From assembly GCA_041653935.1 (NCBI GenBank), contig JBAZEO010000001.1, forward strand, positions 372,001-436,000: a stretch of 64,000 bases of DNA. The letters are read 5' to 3'. Source of the stretch: JAYEHL01 sp041653935 (lineage in GTDB: Bacteria > Chloroflexota > Dehalococcoidia > E44-bin15). The translations under genes and the position numbers were made by a program. The notes under the pieces were generated by a model. It did not search any database. It saw only the letters and a program-made list of their open reading frames with translations, and was not told where the DNA came from. Of this stretch, positions 34,997-45,937 are shown piece by piece (within the stretch, counting starts at the first letter, position 1; each line of letters starts with the position of its first letter).

Positions 34997-36469
34997 CTAC
35001 TTACGGATATGCGCCGCCCGTTGTTTGCACAACTCCTCTGAGTTATACGCCGACTGCCCTCGATAGGCCCTGGCAAGCCCGTCAAGGCTCGTGAGCAAAA
35101 TGGGGTCATCCTGGCCGTACTGTTTCTCCATAATACGCAGCGCGCCCTTAAAGAGACGCTCGGCCTTCTGGTACTGTCCTTCGTCATTGTACAGCTCCGC
35201 GAGCTGTTCCATGTAGCTGACTGTCCTGGGATCATCCGCGCCGTAAGCCTTTTTCACAATCTCCAGCGCACGCTTGTAGAGCGACTCGGCCTGCGCATAC
35301 TGTCCCTGCATCGCGTTCACCGCCGCGATATCTCTCATGATCATTGCCACACTGGGATGATCCGGGCCGAAAGCCTTCTCCCTGATCTCCAGCGCGCGCT
35401 TCAGGAGCGGCTCGGCATGCTCTGTCCGTTTCGGAACAAGATACACTGTAGCCAGGTTGATCAGGCTCCGTGCTACATCGGGATCGTCCTGGCTATCGGC
35501 CTTCTTTATGATCTCCAGGGCATGTTTGTAGAGCGACTCGGCCTGCGCGGACTGGGCCTGTTCACAGTAAAGCAACGCGATGGTATCCAGTATCGTAACC
35601 AGGTCTTCATGCTCCGGCCACGCTGCTTGCTCGATGACTTGAAACTCTTCCTTCGCTGCGATCACCGCATCGTCAGGTTCCTCTTTTTTACGAAGGAAAA
35701 GGGCTTCCTTATTTAGAAGATCCCAGTCCTTCGCACGAATATGCGTTGCCTTTGTTTCCAGCGGTTTAGCTTCTTTCTCCCGCGACGTCTTTCTATATAT
35801 CTCGGCGAGAACATCCATGCTCGCAGACACGGCGAAACTATTCGGACCATGAACCTTCTCCCAGATCGCCAGCGCGCGCTTGCAGAGCGGCTCGGCCTTG
35901 GCATACTGGCCCTGATCGCAGTAAACCTTCTCCAGGTTTTCTATATACATGACCACATCGGGATTGTCCGGGCCATAAGCTTTCTCCATGATCGCCAGTT
36001 CGCGTTCGTAGAGAGGCTCGGCTTCAGCATACGCACCTTCCTCATAATAGGTTGTCGCGAGCCTTTCCAGGACGTCGCCTACAATGGGATGATCCGGACC
36101 ATAGGCCTTCTCCATAATATCCAGCGCGCGTATGAAGAGCGGCTCGGCCTTCCCGTACTTTTTCTGATTACGGTATAACACTGCCAGGCTGAGCAAGCCC
36201 CCGGCCACGCCGGTATGATCCGCGCCAAGGACCTCCTCTCTCATCGCCAAACAGCGCTTGTAGAACGATTCGGCCTCCGCATACTGTTCCTGATCTTCGT
36301 AAAGACCGGCTATGACCATCAGACACTTGTCTACACCGCGATCAGCCGGACCAAGTGCTTTCTGGGCCAGTTTAAGCGCCTTTTCCGCTGCGATCATCGC
36401 ATCGCTATATTGCCCTTTTTCAGCAAGAGCCCTGGCTTCCCTGCAAAGAATATCCCATTCCTCTGCCAT
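34997..36469 (-). CDS. Tetratricopeptide repeat protein, kinesin-light-chain type
   Basis: 490 residues from the ATG at 36469. A frame extension to 36652 exists but its composition does not look coding. At least ten 42-residue TPR units of the form A-E-x-L-Y-K-R-A-L-E-I-x-E-K-x-x-G-P-D-H-P-x-V are present, with a break near residue 240-270. Proteins of this type act as protein-binding scaffolds, sometimes in eukaryote-like signalling. No partner enzymatic domain is fused. It is transcribed in the same direction as the pentapeptide gene, 205 bases apart. Confidence 0.85.
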   Translation of the reverse strand: MAEEWDILCREARALAEKGQYSDAMIAAEKALKLAQKALGPADRGVDKCLMVIAGLYEDQEQYAEAESFYKRCLAMREEVLGADHTGVAGGLLSLAVLYRNQKKYGKAEPLFIRALDIMEKAYGPDHPIVGDVLERLATTYYEEGAYAEAEPLYERELAIMEKAYGPDNPDVVMYIENLEKVYCDQGQYAKAEPLCKRALAIWEKVHGPNSFAVSASMDVLAEIYRKTSREKEAKPLETKATHIRAKDWDLLNKEALFLRKKEEPDDAVIAAKEEFQVIEQAAWPEHEDLVTILDTIALLYCEQAQSAQAESLYKHALEIIKKADSQDDPDVARSLINLATVYLVPKRTEHAEPLLKRALEIREKAFGPDHPSVAMIMRDIAAVNAMQGQYAQAESLYKRALEIVKKAYGADDPRTVSYMEQLAELYNDEGQYQKAERLFKGALRIMEKQYGQDDPILLTSLDGLARAYRGQSAYNSEELCKQRAAHIRK

Positions 36470-37374
36470 CAGACTTGTCTCATATCCCCCGTTTCTCGAA
36501 TAAAGTTTATAAACGGTCGTCGAAACTGCGACCGAAAAATACACGGGAATCTCCTGCATAAATAGATGCGTGTGAAGATTTATTACTCTGGTAAACCAGT
36601 TACGTGGTACATTAAGAATAACAAAATACTCATAAATTAACAATCTTGACATCTCCCGTCATGTCGATTGCAGAGTAGCTTTAAAGGAACTCCCCCTAAC
36701 CCCGCCATTTCACAGCTGCGGCGCGCAGAATAAATTCGTATGGGCATCCTTCCTCGGAAGAACACCCATACATTAAGTTTAAGTGAATACTATATACCTT
36801 TATTACAGCCATCTCTCGAAGAGAGAGGTTAGCTAGGAAAGGATTTTATTGATAATGTCATACTGAGGTAGTGCCGAAGTATCTCGTACTCACAGCTGCG
36901 GCGCGCAGAGTTATTTGTATGTGCATGGTACTTCGTCCATGCACATACATTAAGGTTAGCTAAGTGCTGTAATACGTACCTTTAGCCTTACTCACAATGC
37001 TTAGGCTGACACAGTGCTACAGCCATCTCTCGAAGAGAGAGGTTAGCTTAATTAGACCCTCACCCTAACCCTCTCCCTGCAGAGGTAGAGGGAGACATTT
37101 TTTAAGGCTATCTCCCCCTGACCCCCTCTTCTAAAAAGAGGGGGAACTTACGACGCAACTCAATGCAGCCCTCTTATAGAAAATGAGAGGTACCTATAAC
37201 AGACTCGACTACAGCCATCTCTTGAGGAGAGAGGTTAGCTATGGATTCCGGCCTTCGCCGGAATGACGGAAAAAGTCCTCCCTTCCTTGAGGGAAGGGAG
37301 TAAGAGGGAAGGAGTTTCATAAATAAAATTCCCCCAAGACTGGGGGATAAAGGGGGTTCAAAGCAGAGCTTTAA
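36470..37374. repeat. Long intergenic repeat cluster
   Basis: About 900 bases. After the noncoding extension of the TPR frame come two ACAGCTGCGGCGCGC...GTGCTGTA units (about 36712-36790 and 36893-36972), two CAGCCATCTCTCGAAGAGAGAGGTTAGCT hairpins (about 36807-36834 and 37020-37048), a TGTCATACTGAGGTAGTGCCG fragment, a CCCTCACCC/AGAGGGGGAA unit (about 37056-37146), an ATTCCGGCCTTCGCCGGAAT palindrome (about 37243-37262) and a CCTCCCTTCCTTGAGGGAAGGGAG unit with CCCCCAAGACTGGGGG (about 37276-37361). No gene. Confidence 0.72.
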
Positions 37375-37409
37375 CCCAAACCATGCACCAAGCCGCTGCG
37401 CCACACCAC
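37375..37409 (-). pseudogene. Truncated tRNA-Pro(UGG), 5' half
   Basis: On the minus strand GTGTGGCGCAGCGGCTTGG then CATGGTTTGGG closely matches the 5' half of the intact tRNA-Pro at 40171-40247, up to the anticodon loop. The 3' half is absent and the sequence runs into repeat DNA. It is a tRNA remnant, possibly left by an element insertion. Confidence 0.72.
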
Positions 37410-37446
37410 ATTCCCCTGTATAATGATGCAATGGTGAAAATACAGC

Positions 37447-39486
<2,040 letters not shown>

Positions 39487-40170
39487 CTCTGCGAGATTCT
39501 TCGGCCTTACATACGCCTAGATATCATATAAGGGCTCATAGTTACAATCGACGATTAACCACTTATTTCGTCCCTCTTCTTTTAATGAAGAGGCAGCTTT
39601 TGCCCTCACCCTGACCCTCTCCCTGCGTAGGGAGCTGTATTTCAGAACTCACCCTAGCCCTCTCTTTGATAAAGAGAGGGTAGCAACCCCGCCTTATCCA
39701 GCTGCGGCGCGCGAAATTGTTCGTATGTGCACGGCACTTCGTCCGTGCACATACATTAAGATTCGCTAAGTGCTGTAATACGTACATTTATGCAGCCATC
39801 TCTCGAAGAGAGAGTTAGCTTAAATGAGCCCTCACCCTGACCCTCTCCCTGCGGAGGGAGAGGGAGATGTTTTTTAAGGCTATCTCCCCCTGACCCCCTC
39901 TTCTAAAAAGAGGGGGAACTTATCGGGCACGGCGTGCCGTGCCCCTACGGGCGAATAATTATTCGCCCCTACACGATTACTATTATGATCGGGTAATATA
40001 ACAGTTTCTAATACAGCCCTCAGAGAGGTTAGCTTAATAAAAGAGGTACAGGAGAATCATCTCCTGTCAGGGGTTTGGGGGTGTCCCCCAAAATAAAAAT
40101 CCCCCAACGTATGGGGGATAAAGGGGGTTCGGAAAATAGAAAACTATAAGCTGATCGACACTGAAATAAA
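39487..40170. repeat. Intergenic repeat cluster
   Basis: It holds a partial CCCTCACCC unit (about 39603-39637), a CAGCTGCGGCGCGC...GTGCTGTAAT unit (about 39699-39780), the CAGCCATCTCTCGAAGAGAGAGTTAGCT hairpin, a full CCCTCACCC/AGAGGGGGAA unit (about 39829-39920), a GGGCACGGCGTGCCGTGCCC palindrome (about 39925-39944) and a GAGGTACAGGAG...GGGGGTTCGG unit (about 40043-40132). No gene. Confidence 0.72.
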
Positions 40171-40247
40171 TGGTCGGGGTGGTCGGATTTGAACCGACGG
40201 CCTCATGGTCCCAAACCATGCGCGCTAAGCCGCTGCGCCACACCCCG
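40171..40247 (-). tRNA. tRNA-Pro (anticodon UGG)
   Basis: Cloverleaf on the minus strand: acceptor CGGGGTG, D arm with GGCGCAGCGGCTTAG, anticodon stem CATGG with loop TTTGGGA, T arm GTCGGTTCAAATCCGAC and an encoded 3' CCA. A truncated copy of its 5' half lies at 37375-37409. Confidence 0.95.
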
Positions 40248-40319
40248 ATGCAGGGAATATATCAAATGAAGAAGGAAAGGTCAAGGAACGTGCACAGGGA
40301 ATGAACGCTCTATGAGGCC

Positions 40320-41252
40320 TTAGACCTTGCAGCGCTCCAGCAGCCTCTGCCATTGCAAATCGACCCAAGTCTGCATCTGATCGACGATCGGCGCGTTCTC
40401 AGGGGTCGCCAGATGCTTGAACCTGCCCTGAGAATTAAGCCAGTCCTTAACAGGCCGCTTGGGATTAGGGTTATAGGTTAGTTTATACTCGCCGTCAATC
40501 ACTTCATAGAGAGGCCAGACGCACGTATCGACGGCAAGCCTGCCCACCTCGATTGTTTTCTCGCCGGGATAGCGCCATCCCCTCTGACATGGAACGAGCA
40601 CATTAATGAACGCGGGGCCGTTGCAAGCCATGGCCTTCTTCGTCTTGACCATCAGATCGCGCCAGGCATGCGGTGAAGCCTGAGCTACATACGGGATATT
40701 GTGGTCTGCCATTATAGCGGTGACATCCTTGCGATGCTCCCTCTTGCCGAACCGCGCCTTGCCATCCTGCGAAGTAGTGGTCCAGGCGCCGAAAGGCGTA
40801 GCGCTGGAACGCTGGATGCCCGTGTTCATATAAGCTTCGTTATTGAGGCACACATAGAGGAATTTATGGCCCCGCTCCATGGCTCCGCTGATCCACTGCA
40901 GGCCGATATCGTATGTGGCGCCGTCTCCAGCAAAACACACGAACTTGATGCCTTTCTCCTCCATCTTGCCCTGCCGCACCAGCGAGCGGTACATGGCTTC
41001 GGCACCGCAGATAGTGGAGGAAACGTTCTCAAACGCGCTGTGAATCCACGGCACGCGCCATGAACTGAAGGGGAATGGGGTTGTGGTCACTTCCACGCAT
41101 CCGGTCGATGAGGCGACAATTACAGGCTCGCCTATCGCATGCAGGATCTGACGTATGGCCATAGGCTCGGCGCACCCGGCGCAAAGCCGGTGTCCCGGCG
41201 CAAGCAAATCTCTTTCAACTGAAATTTTTTCTAACTCTAAATCAAGCACCAT
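40320..41252 (-). CDS. porB: Pyruvate:ferredoxin oxidoreductase, beta subunit
   Basis: 310 residues. It binds thiamine diphosphate through GDGATYDIGLQW...NNEAYMNTG and carries N-terminal HRLCAGCAEP cluster ligands. It is the last gene of porG-porD-porA-porB on this strand. The complex splits pyruvate to acetyl-CoA and CO2 with reduced ferredoxin, or runs in reverse in autotrophs. A related 2-oxoacid cannot be excluded, but subunit layout and sequence are of the pyruvate type. Confidence 0.93.
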   Translation of the reverse strand: MVLDLELEKISVERDLLAPGHRLCAGCAEPMAIRQILHAIGEPVIVASSTGCVEVTTTPFPFSSWRVPWIHSAFENVSSTICGAEAMYRSLVRQGKMEEKGIKFVCFAGDGATYDIGLQWISGAMERGHKFLYVCLNNEAYMNTGIQRSSATPFGAWTTTSQDGKARFGKREHRKDVTAIMADHNIPYVAQASPHAWRDLMVKTKKAMACNGPAFINVLVPCQRGWRYPGEKTIEVGRLAVDTCVWPLYEVIDGEYKLTYNPNPKRPVKDWLNSQGRFKHLATPENAPIVDQMQTWVDLQWQRLLERCKV

Positions 41253-41261
41253 GATTATCTC

Positions 41262-42467
41262 CTAATCCCTTACACCAAAGAATCTTTGGACCGGGGCTGT
41301 AATTCCTGTCTTGCCTATCTCTACCAGTTCTCTATACATCACACATATATGGTCCGGGTTGATATCGCGCCCGCCCATGCCGTAGACATAGTTCACGGTT
41401 TTTGGATAAACGCCGTTAGTGAATAAAGAGGTGATAACTTCCAGGGCTAGAGGCCCCGTCTGGGCGCCGAATGATATAGAACGATCGAGCACGCCTACAA
41501 CCTTGCGCTTGCCCAACACCTCGGCAACCATCTTTTGCGGGAAGGGCCGGAAGCAGCGTATCTTGAGCAGGCCGGCCTTGACGCCGCTGTCGCGCATCAT
41601 GTCGACGGCGACCTTGGCAGTGCCCATTGTGGATCCGAGCCCCACCAGAACGTAATCCGCATCTTCCATACGATACTGTTCCATCAAACCGTACGAGCGT
41701 CCGGAAAGCTCGCCAAATTCCTTGCCGACTTTTACTATGACGTCGAGAGCATTATGTAGCGCCTCCACCTGCTGACGCTTATGCTCAAAGAAGTAGTCCT
41801 GCAGGTCCATCGGTCCGAAGGTTAACGGATGTTCAATATCAAGAAGCGAATACTTCGGCGTGTAGGTGCCGATAAATTCCTTCACCGCTTCATCAGGGAG
41901 CGTCTCCGCCCTCTCCACGCTGTGCCCGATTATGAATCCGTCCAGCGCATGAAGCGTAGGCAGCATGACATCCGGATGCTCGGCAATGCGCACCACCTGG
42001 ATCGCGCTGTCATAAGCCTCCTGAACGTTCTCATCGAAAATATGAACCCACCCCGCATCCCGCATGCCCATAGTATCGGAATGGTCGCAATGTATGTTTA
42101 ACGGGGAAGACAGCGAACGGTTTACCGCATGCATCGCGATGGGAAGACGCGAGCCGGATGCCACCCAGAGCACCTCCCACATCAAAGCCATCCCGGCGCC
42201 GGAGGTCGCTGTCTGAACGCGTCCTCCCGCAGCAGCGGCACCGATGCATGAGCTCATCGCGGCATGTTCGCTCTCGACGGCGATAAACTCGGTGTCCACC
42301 TCGCCGTTCGACACGAACTCGCTGAAGCGCATCACGATCTCCGTCTGCGGAGTGATCGGATACGCCGCCACCACATCGGGATTCATCTGACGCATAGCCT
42401 CGGCTACCGCTCTGTCGCCCTCGAGCCCCTTCGGAATACCTTTGTACTTCGCTATCTGCGTTACCAT
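41262..42467 (-). CDS. porA: Pyruvate:ferredoxin oxidoreductase, alpha subunit
   Basis: 401 residues. The N-terminal pyrimidine-binding domain has AYPITPQTEIVMRFSEFV and ESEHAAMSSCIGAAAAGGRVQTATSGAG; the C-terminal transketolase-like part includes GSTMGTAKVAVDMMRDSGVKAGLL. With the beta subunit it forms the active site. It overlaps the delta gene by seven bases and is nine bases from porB, showing tight coupling. Confidence 0.93.
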   Translation of the reverse strand: MVTQIAKYKGIPKGLEGDRAVAEAMRQMNPDVVAAYPITPQTEIVMRFSEFVSNGEVDTEFIAVESEHAAMSSCIGAAAAGGRVQTATSGAGMALMWEVLWVASGSRLPIAMHAVNRSLSSPLNIHCDHSDTMGMRDAGWVHIFDENVQEAYDSAIQVVRIAEHPDVMLPTLHALDGFIIGHSVERAETLPDEAVKEFIGTYTPKYSLLDIEHPLTFGPMDLQDYFFEHKRQQVEALHNALDVIVKVGKEFGELSGRSYGLMEQYRMEDADYVLVGLGSTMGTAKVAVDMMRDSGVKAGLLKIRCFRPFPQKMVAEVLGKRKVVGVLDRSISFGAQTGPLALEVITSLFTNGVYPKTVNYVYGMGGRDINPDHICVMYRELVEIGKTGITAPVQRFFGVRD

Positions 42468-42763
42468 TTCACCGCCTCCCTTACCTTAGTCTCCTCCACC
42501 ATCTTAATAGCCTTCTGCGGGCATTCCTGAGCGCATATGCCGCAGCCCTTGCAATGATCCAGGTCCATGCCGATCATAACGCCATCCTTAATTGTAATGG
42601 AGCCGTCCGGGCAGTAGACCCAGCAGACCTTGCAGTTATTGCACTTTTTATCATCCCATATAGGACGATAGGAACGCCAGTCGCCTGTCTTGTAATTAAT
42701 CGAGTTCCCTCCATCGGTTATCATCCCGCCGATGAGGATCTCATGCCAACCTTTTAAAGCCAT
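42461..42763 (-). CDS. porD: Pyruvate:ferredoxin oxidoreductase, delta (ferredoxin) subunit
   Basis: 100 residues from the ATG at 42763. It carries two [4Fe-4S] motifs, CNNCKVCWVYCP and CKGCGICAQECP, which pass electrons from the active site to ferredoxin. The AAGGGTG upstream of the ATG sets the start; a GTG at 42772 is an alternative. It slightly overlaps porG and porA. Confidence 0.93.
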   Translation of the reverse strand: MALKGWHEILIGGMITDGGNSINYKTGDWRSYRPIWDDKKCNNCKVCWVYCPDGSITIKDGVMIGMDLDHCKGCGICAQECPQKAIKMVEETKVREAVKW

Positions 42764-42764
42764 C

Positions 42765-43343
42765 TTATTCACCCTTCACTTCATTATATGCTCTTTCAAA
42801 GGCTACAACGTTTGCCTTAACCAACTTTTCGCTGACCTTGGTGCCCATCTTCTTCTTGACCCCATCCAGAACCGCCTCTTTGCTCAACACTCCACCCAAA
42901 GCGCCCAGCAGGGCACCAACCAGAGGGGTATTGGGGATATTCTTCCCGATCGTGTCCATAGCGATACGCGTCGCGTCCACCGTAAACAGCTTGCCGCCCG
43001 TGAATCCGAGCTTCTTCTTCAAATCAGACGCGGACATGCTGATATTAACTATAACCGTCCCGCCTGACTTAAGTCCCTCGGTAAAATCAACAACCCCGAT
43101 CAGCGTAGGGTCTAATACTACCACTGCATCGGGGTTTGTTATCTGGCAATGCTGTCTGATCGGTGAACTGCTGATCCTGGTATACGCCCTGACCGGAGCG
43201 CCCATGCGCTCGGGTCCGTAATCGGGAAAAGCCTGGAAATACTTGCCTTCCTCAAGAGCAGCCTCAGCCAGAATTTCGCTTGCCGTTACTGCTCCCTGGC
43301 CGCCTCGGCCGTGCCAGCGAATCTCGAGTAGATCATTCTTCAT
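42765..43343 (-). CDS. porG: Pyruvate:ferredoxin oxidoreductase, gamma subunit
   Basis: 192 residues, opening EIRWHGRGGQGAVTASEILAEAA, the signature of the gamma subunit that binds CoA and holds the complex together. It is the first gene of the porGDAB operon on this strand and lies just downstream of tRNA-Arg. Confidence 0.93.
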   Translation of the reverse strand: MKNDLLEIRWHGRGGQGAVTASEILAEAALEEGKYFQAFPDYGPERMGAPVRAYTRISSSPIRQHCQITNPDAVVVLDPTLIGVVDFTEGLKSGGTVIVNISMSASDLKKKLGFTGGKLFTVDATRIAMDTIGKNIPNTPLVGALLGALGGVLSKEAVLDGVKKKMGTKVSEKLVKANVVAFERAYNEVKGE

Positions 43344-43369
43344 CTTTAACTCAAACCTCTTTTTTTAAG

Positions 43370-43441
43370 CGCCCCTGGGGCGACTCGAACGCCCGCTACC
43401 AGCTCCGGAGGCTGGTGCTCTATCCTCTGAGCTACAGGGGC
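43370..43441 (-). tRNA. tRNA-Arg (anticodon CCG)
   Basis: Minus-strand cloverleaf: acceptor GCCCCTG/CAGGGGC, anticodon stem CCAGC/GCTGG with loop CTCCGGA, T arm GGGCGTTCGAGTCGCCC. The 3' CCA is not encoded. Three tRNAs in this window (Pro, two Ser) do encode CCA, so the genome is mixed in this respect. Confidence 0.93.
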
Positions 43442-43627
43442 TTAATCCACAACAAAATATCCTGTACGCCCCGGTAATGTATGTTACAAGCAAACGCTCG
43501 AATCTTCCTTCAATCAAGGGCTGCCTAATTACACATATATAAGATACTACAAAACAGGCTGTCATGACAAGAAGCAATCACGTTTAACATACAGCACCCG
43601 ACGAAATCCGTTTTTAAACAGCTTACC

Positions 43628-44377
43628 TCATGACTTAGATTTTCTGGAACGTAACGGCATACCAGGCCTTGCGATCTTGGCCAGAACACAGCCAAGACCA
43701 TAGAGAACCAGTATCGGCGCAGCGACCAGCGTCTGATTCAAAGGATCAGGCGTAGGAGTGATAAATGCGCCAAGCACAAAAGCAAGAACGACCGCCCATT
43801 TCCATTTTCTGATAACCCACTCCGGGCTTATCACCCTTATCTTGGCGAGAAAGAACATCACTAACGGGATCTCGAACACCACCCCGATCCAGAAGCATAG
43901 CTGCGTGATCTTTGAAACATAATCTGTTACCGACCACATAGGTTCTATGCCTCCGCCCACCCATTGAGGAAAGGTGCGATAGAGAAAATTCAGGCCGGGA
44001 GGCAACAGCACGAAATAGCAGAACAGGGCACCGCCTATAAACAGAATGATCGTGGCCGGCAGCAATGTGTACAGATATCCCTTTTCCGAGCGTTTTAAAG
44101 CAGGGGTAATAAACATCACAATCTGGTACAAGATATAGGGCCCGGAAATGGCTAAGGCCAGGTACAGACAGATCTTGATATAAGGACTGAACAGTCCGGT
44201 CAGGTCGAAGTAATAAAGGTCGACGCCCGAAACAGGCTCCATCAGGATGGGAAAAATGTAACGGGCAAGGGGGAACGAAATGACGACTGCTACAACCAGC
44301 GCAATTACACTTTTAGTCAGACGAACGCGGATTTCGTCAAGATGAGCCAGAAGTGGTTGTTTGTTATTATCCTGCAT
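43628..44377 (-). CDS. tatC: Twin-arginine translocase subunit TatC
   Basis: 249 residues with six membrane segments. The N-terminal LLAHLDEIRVRLTKSV motif and the GFITPALKRSEKG-like first loop are TatC-typical (here FITPALKRSEKGYLYT). TatC recognises the twin-arginine signal peptide. It ends the fdhABC-fdhE-tatABC gene run. Confidence 0.95.
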   Translation of the reverse strand: MQDNNKQPLLAHLDEIRVRLTKSVIALVVAVVISFPLARYIFPILMEPVSGVDLYYFDLTGLFSPYIKICLYLALAISGPYILYQIVMFITPALKRSEKGYLYTLLPATIILFIGGALFCYFVLLPPGLNFLYRTFPQWVGGGIEPMWSVTDYVSKITQLCFWIGVVFEIPLVMFFLAKIRVISPEWVIRKWKWAVVLAFVLGAFITPTPDPLNQTLVAAPILVLYGLGCVLAKIARPGMPLRSRKSKS

Positions 44378-44406
44378 CTTCTATGCGATGTCCCGATACA
44401 CCGCCA

Positions 44407-44736
44407 CTAGGTCTGAGTGTTCGATCCTTTGGCCTGTTCCTGGGTTTTATTAACAGGCTTTTTAGTTTCATCTTTTAAGTCGTTCTTTATATTACCGAGT
44501 TCGGAATTAAAATCGGAGGCTATTTTCCGTAACGGATTTTCCATCTTCTGATCCGTTGCCATACCCGCTTCCTTCGTCAACTCTGAAGTCAAATCCTGTG
44601 AAGCCCTCTTCAGCCGGCGATAGGCTCTTCCTGCCTTAGCCGCCATTGTCGGAAGATTCCTTGGTCCAACCAGAATCAAGCCGACGACAAATACCAGCAG
44701 AACTTCCCAAAAACTTATACCGAAGAAACCATCCAT
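44407..44736 (-). CDS. tatB: TatB-like Sec-independent translocase component
   Basis: 109 residues: one N-terminal membrane helix (FWEVLLVFVVGLILVGPRNLP) with the Gly-Pro hinge, an amphipathic helix (MAAKAGRAYRRLKRASQDL) and a charged disordered tail. Tail length and the hinge sequence suit TatB more than TatA. It would recruit substrate to TatC, including the formate dehydrogenase encoded in the same run. Confidence 0.85.
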   Translation of the reverse strand: MDGFFGISFWEVLLVFVVGLILVGPRNLPTMAAKAGRAYRRLKRASQDLTSELTKEAGMATDQKMENPLRKIASDFNSELGNIKNDLKDETKKPVNKTQEQAKGSNTQT

Positions 44737-44799
44737 GACGCTATTCGCTTAACTCATGATATAGGAACGATTTGATCTACCTGGAGGAATTATTAGAAG

Positions 44800-45060
44800 C
44801 TAGCTTGGTTTCGAGCCGGATACATCCGTTTTTTCGGCATCTTTGGCTGTATCTTTTTTAGCTCCAGATTTCCCCTCATCAACATCCTCACCCGCAGCCG
44901 ATTTTTTGAAATTGCGGATGCCCTTGCCCATGGCGCCCATAGCCTGTGGCAGCTTGCCTACGCCGAATACTATCAATACGATAGCCAGGATGATCAAAAT
45001 CTCCGGCGCGCCCCAGGAACCGGCGAAAATTGCAAACGGTAACGTAACCATACTTGCCAT
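44800..45060 (-). CDS. tatA: TatA-like twin-arginine translocase component
   Basis: 86 residues with a single membrane helix (APEILIILAIVLIVFGVGKLP) and the short amphipathic helix of TatA, then a charged tail. AGGAGG eight bases before the ATG at 45060 sets the start; the ATG at 45066 is too close to it. TatA forms the pore of the translocase. Confidence 0.9.
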   Translation of the reverse strand: MASMVTLPFAIFAGSWGAPEILIILAIVLIVFGVGKLPQAMGAMGKGIRNFKKSAAGEDVDEGKSGAKKDTAKDAEKTDVSGSKPS

Positions 45061-45072
45061 AACCATTACCTC

Positions 45073-45915
45073 CTAAGGAGCCTGAATAGCTCCTAGATCA
45101 TCGATCTTACTTCCCATCGTTCCAGCTTGATAACCTCTTTCACACGCCTGTCTGTCCATGTCCAGGGTCTTTATCCATTCCAAAGGAATCGCTATATCTT
45201 TGCCGCCTTTCCTCAGATCGACGGCCTTCAGATAACCCTTGCATCCCTCACAAGTGTAAACCCTGTAGAGCCCCGCCTTATCTTGAAAGTAGGTCAACTC
45301 CTTCTGCTTTATGTTCCTGCAGAAAGGACACTCGATCCTCTGGAAAAGCCACTCGGCATCGCATCTGGGGCAACAGAGCCACCTCGCGCCGTTCTCCGGT
45401 TCAAGATACGAAAAATTAGGTGCCCCTCCGCATATGGGACAATAACCCCTGCGCCACTTCTCCTGATCGATTTCAGGTAATAACACCTCTGCCCACCTCG
45501 CCAGGAACGGCTTTACGGCGGAATGGACCGCCACAGTCACCAGGTCTTCATCCATTCCATCGTGCGGAAACGATTGTTTATTATACCACGATTCGACTAT
45601 GGGCCTCAACGGAATGTCACTTTCGGAATCTATCGATGAGGAATACTCGCCTATTATACTGAGAGCCCGTTTAAACAGCTTATCGACCCTGGCCCAGTCC
45701 AGTTGCAGCTCGCCAAACTTAAGCGCTATAACGCCAAGACCCACCCTCTCACCGATTTCCTTTTGAGACAGGCGGGTCTCTTTAATTTTGATCTGCGATC
45801 TTGCCTCCAGCTGGAGGCGGGTCAGACGCACATATAATTCTATAGATTCAGATAGGGAAGTACTTTCCAGTTCCTCCAGCTTTTTCAGCACTTTGTCATA
45901 ACTTCCACTACCCAT
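45073..45915 (-). CDS. fdhE: Formate dehydrogenase accessory protein FdhE
   Basis: 280 residues with four CxxC pairs in the C-terminal half (GYCPICGG, LCCPRCDA, ECPFCRNI, YTCEGCKG), as in FdhE, a cytoplasmic iron-binding chaperone needed for maturation of Tat-exported formate dehydrogenases. It lies between fdhC and tatA. Start chosen at MGSGSYDKV; an earlier in-frame GTG overlaps fdhC. Confidence 0.9.
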   Translation of the reverse strand: MGSGSYDKVLKKLEELESTSLSESIELYVRLTRLQLEARSQIKIKETRLSQKEIGERVGLGVIALKFGELQLDWARVDKLFKRALSIIGEYSSSIDSESDIPLRPIVESWYNKQSFPHDGMDEDLVTVAVHSAVKPFLARWAEVLLPEIDQEKWRRGYCPICGGAPNFSYLEPENGARWLCCPRCDAEWLFQRIECPFCRNIKQKELTYFQDKAGLYRVYTCEGCKGYLKAVDLRKGGKDIAIPLEWIKTLDMDRQACERGYQAGTMGSKIDDLGAIQAP

Positions 45916-45937
45916 CACAATCACACGCTACAGGCCT

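Noticed and set aside
36470..36652. N-terminal extension of the TPR protein to 36652
   Set aside because: The extra 61 residues are hydrophobic and of noncoding character, and no ribosome site precedes the upstream ATG at the right distance.
43370..43441. Loss of the tRNA-Arg 3' CCA as a sign of a pseudogene
   Set aside because: The cloverleaf is complete and CCA can be added after transcription; other tRNAs here simply encode it.
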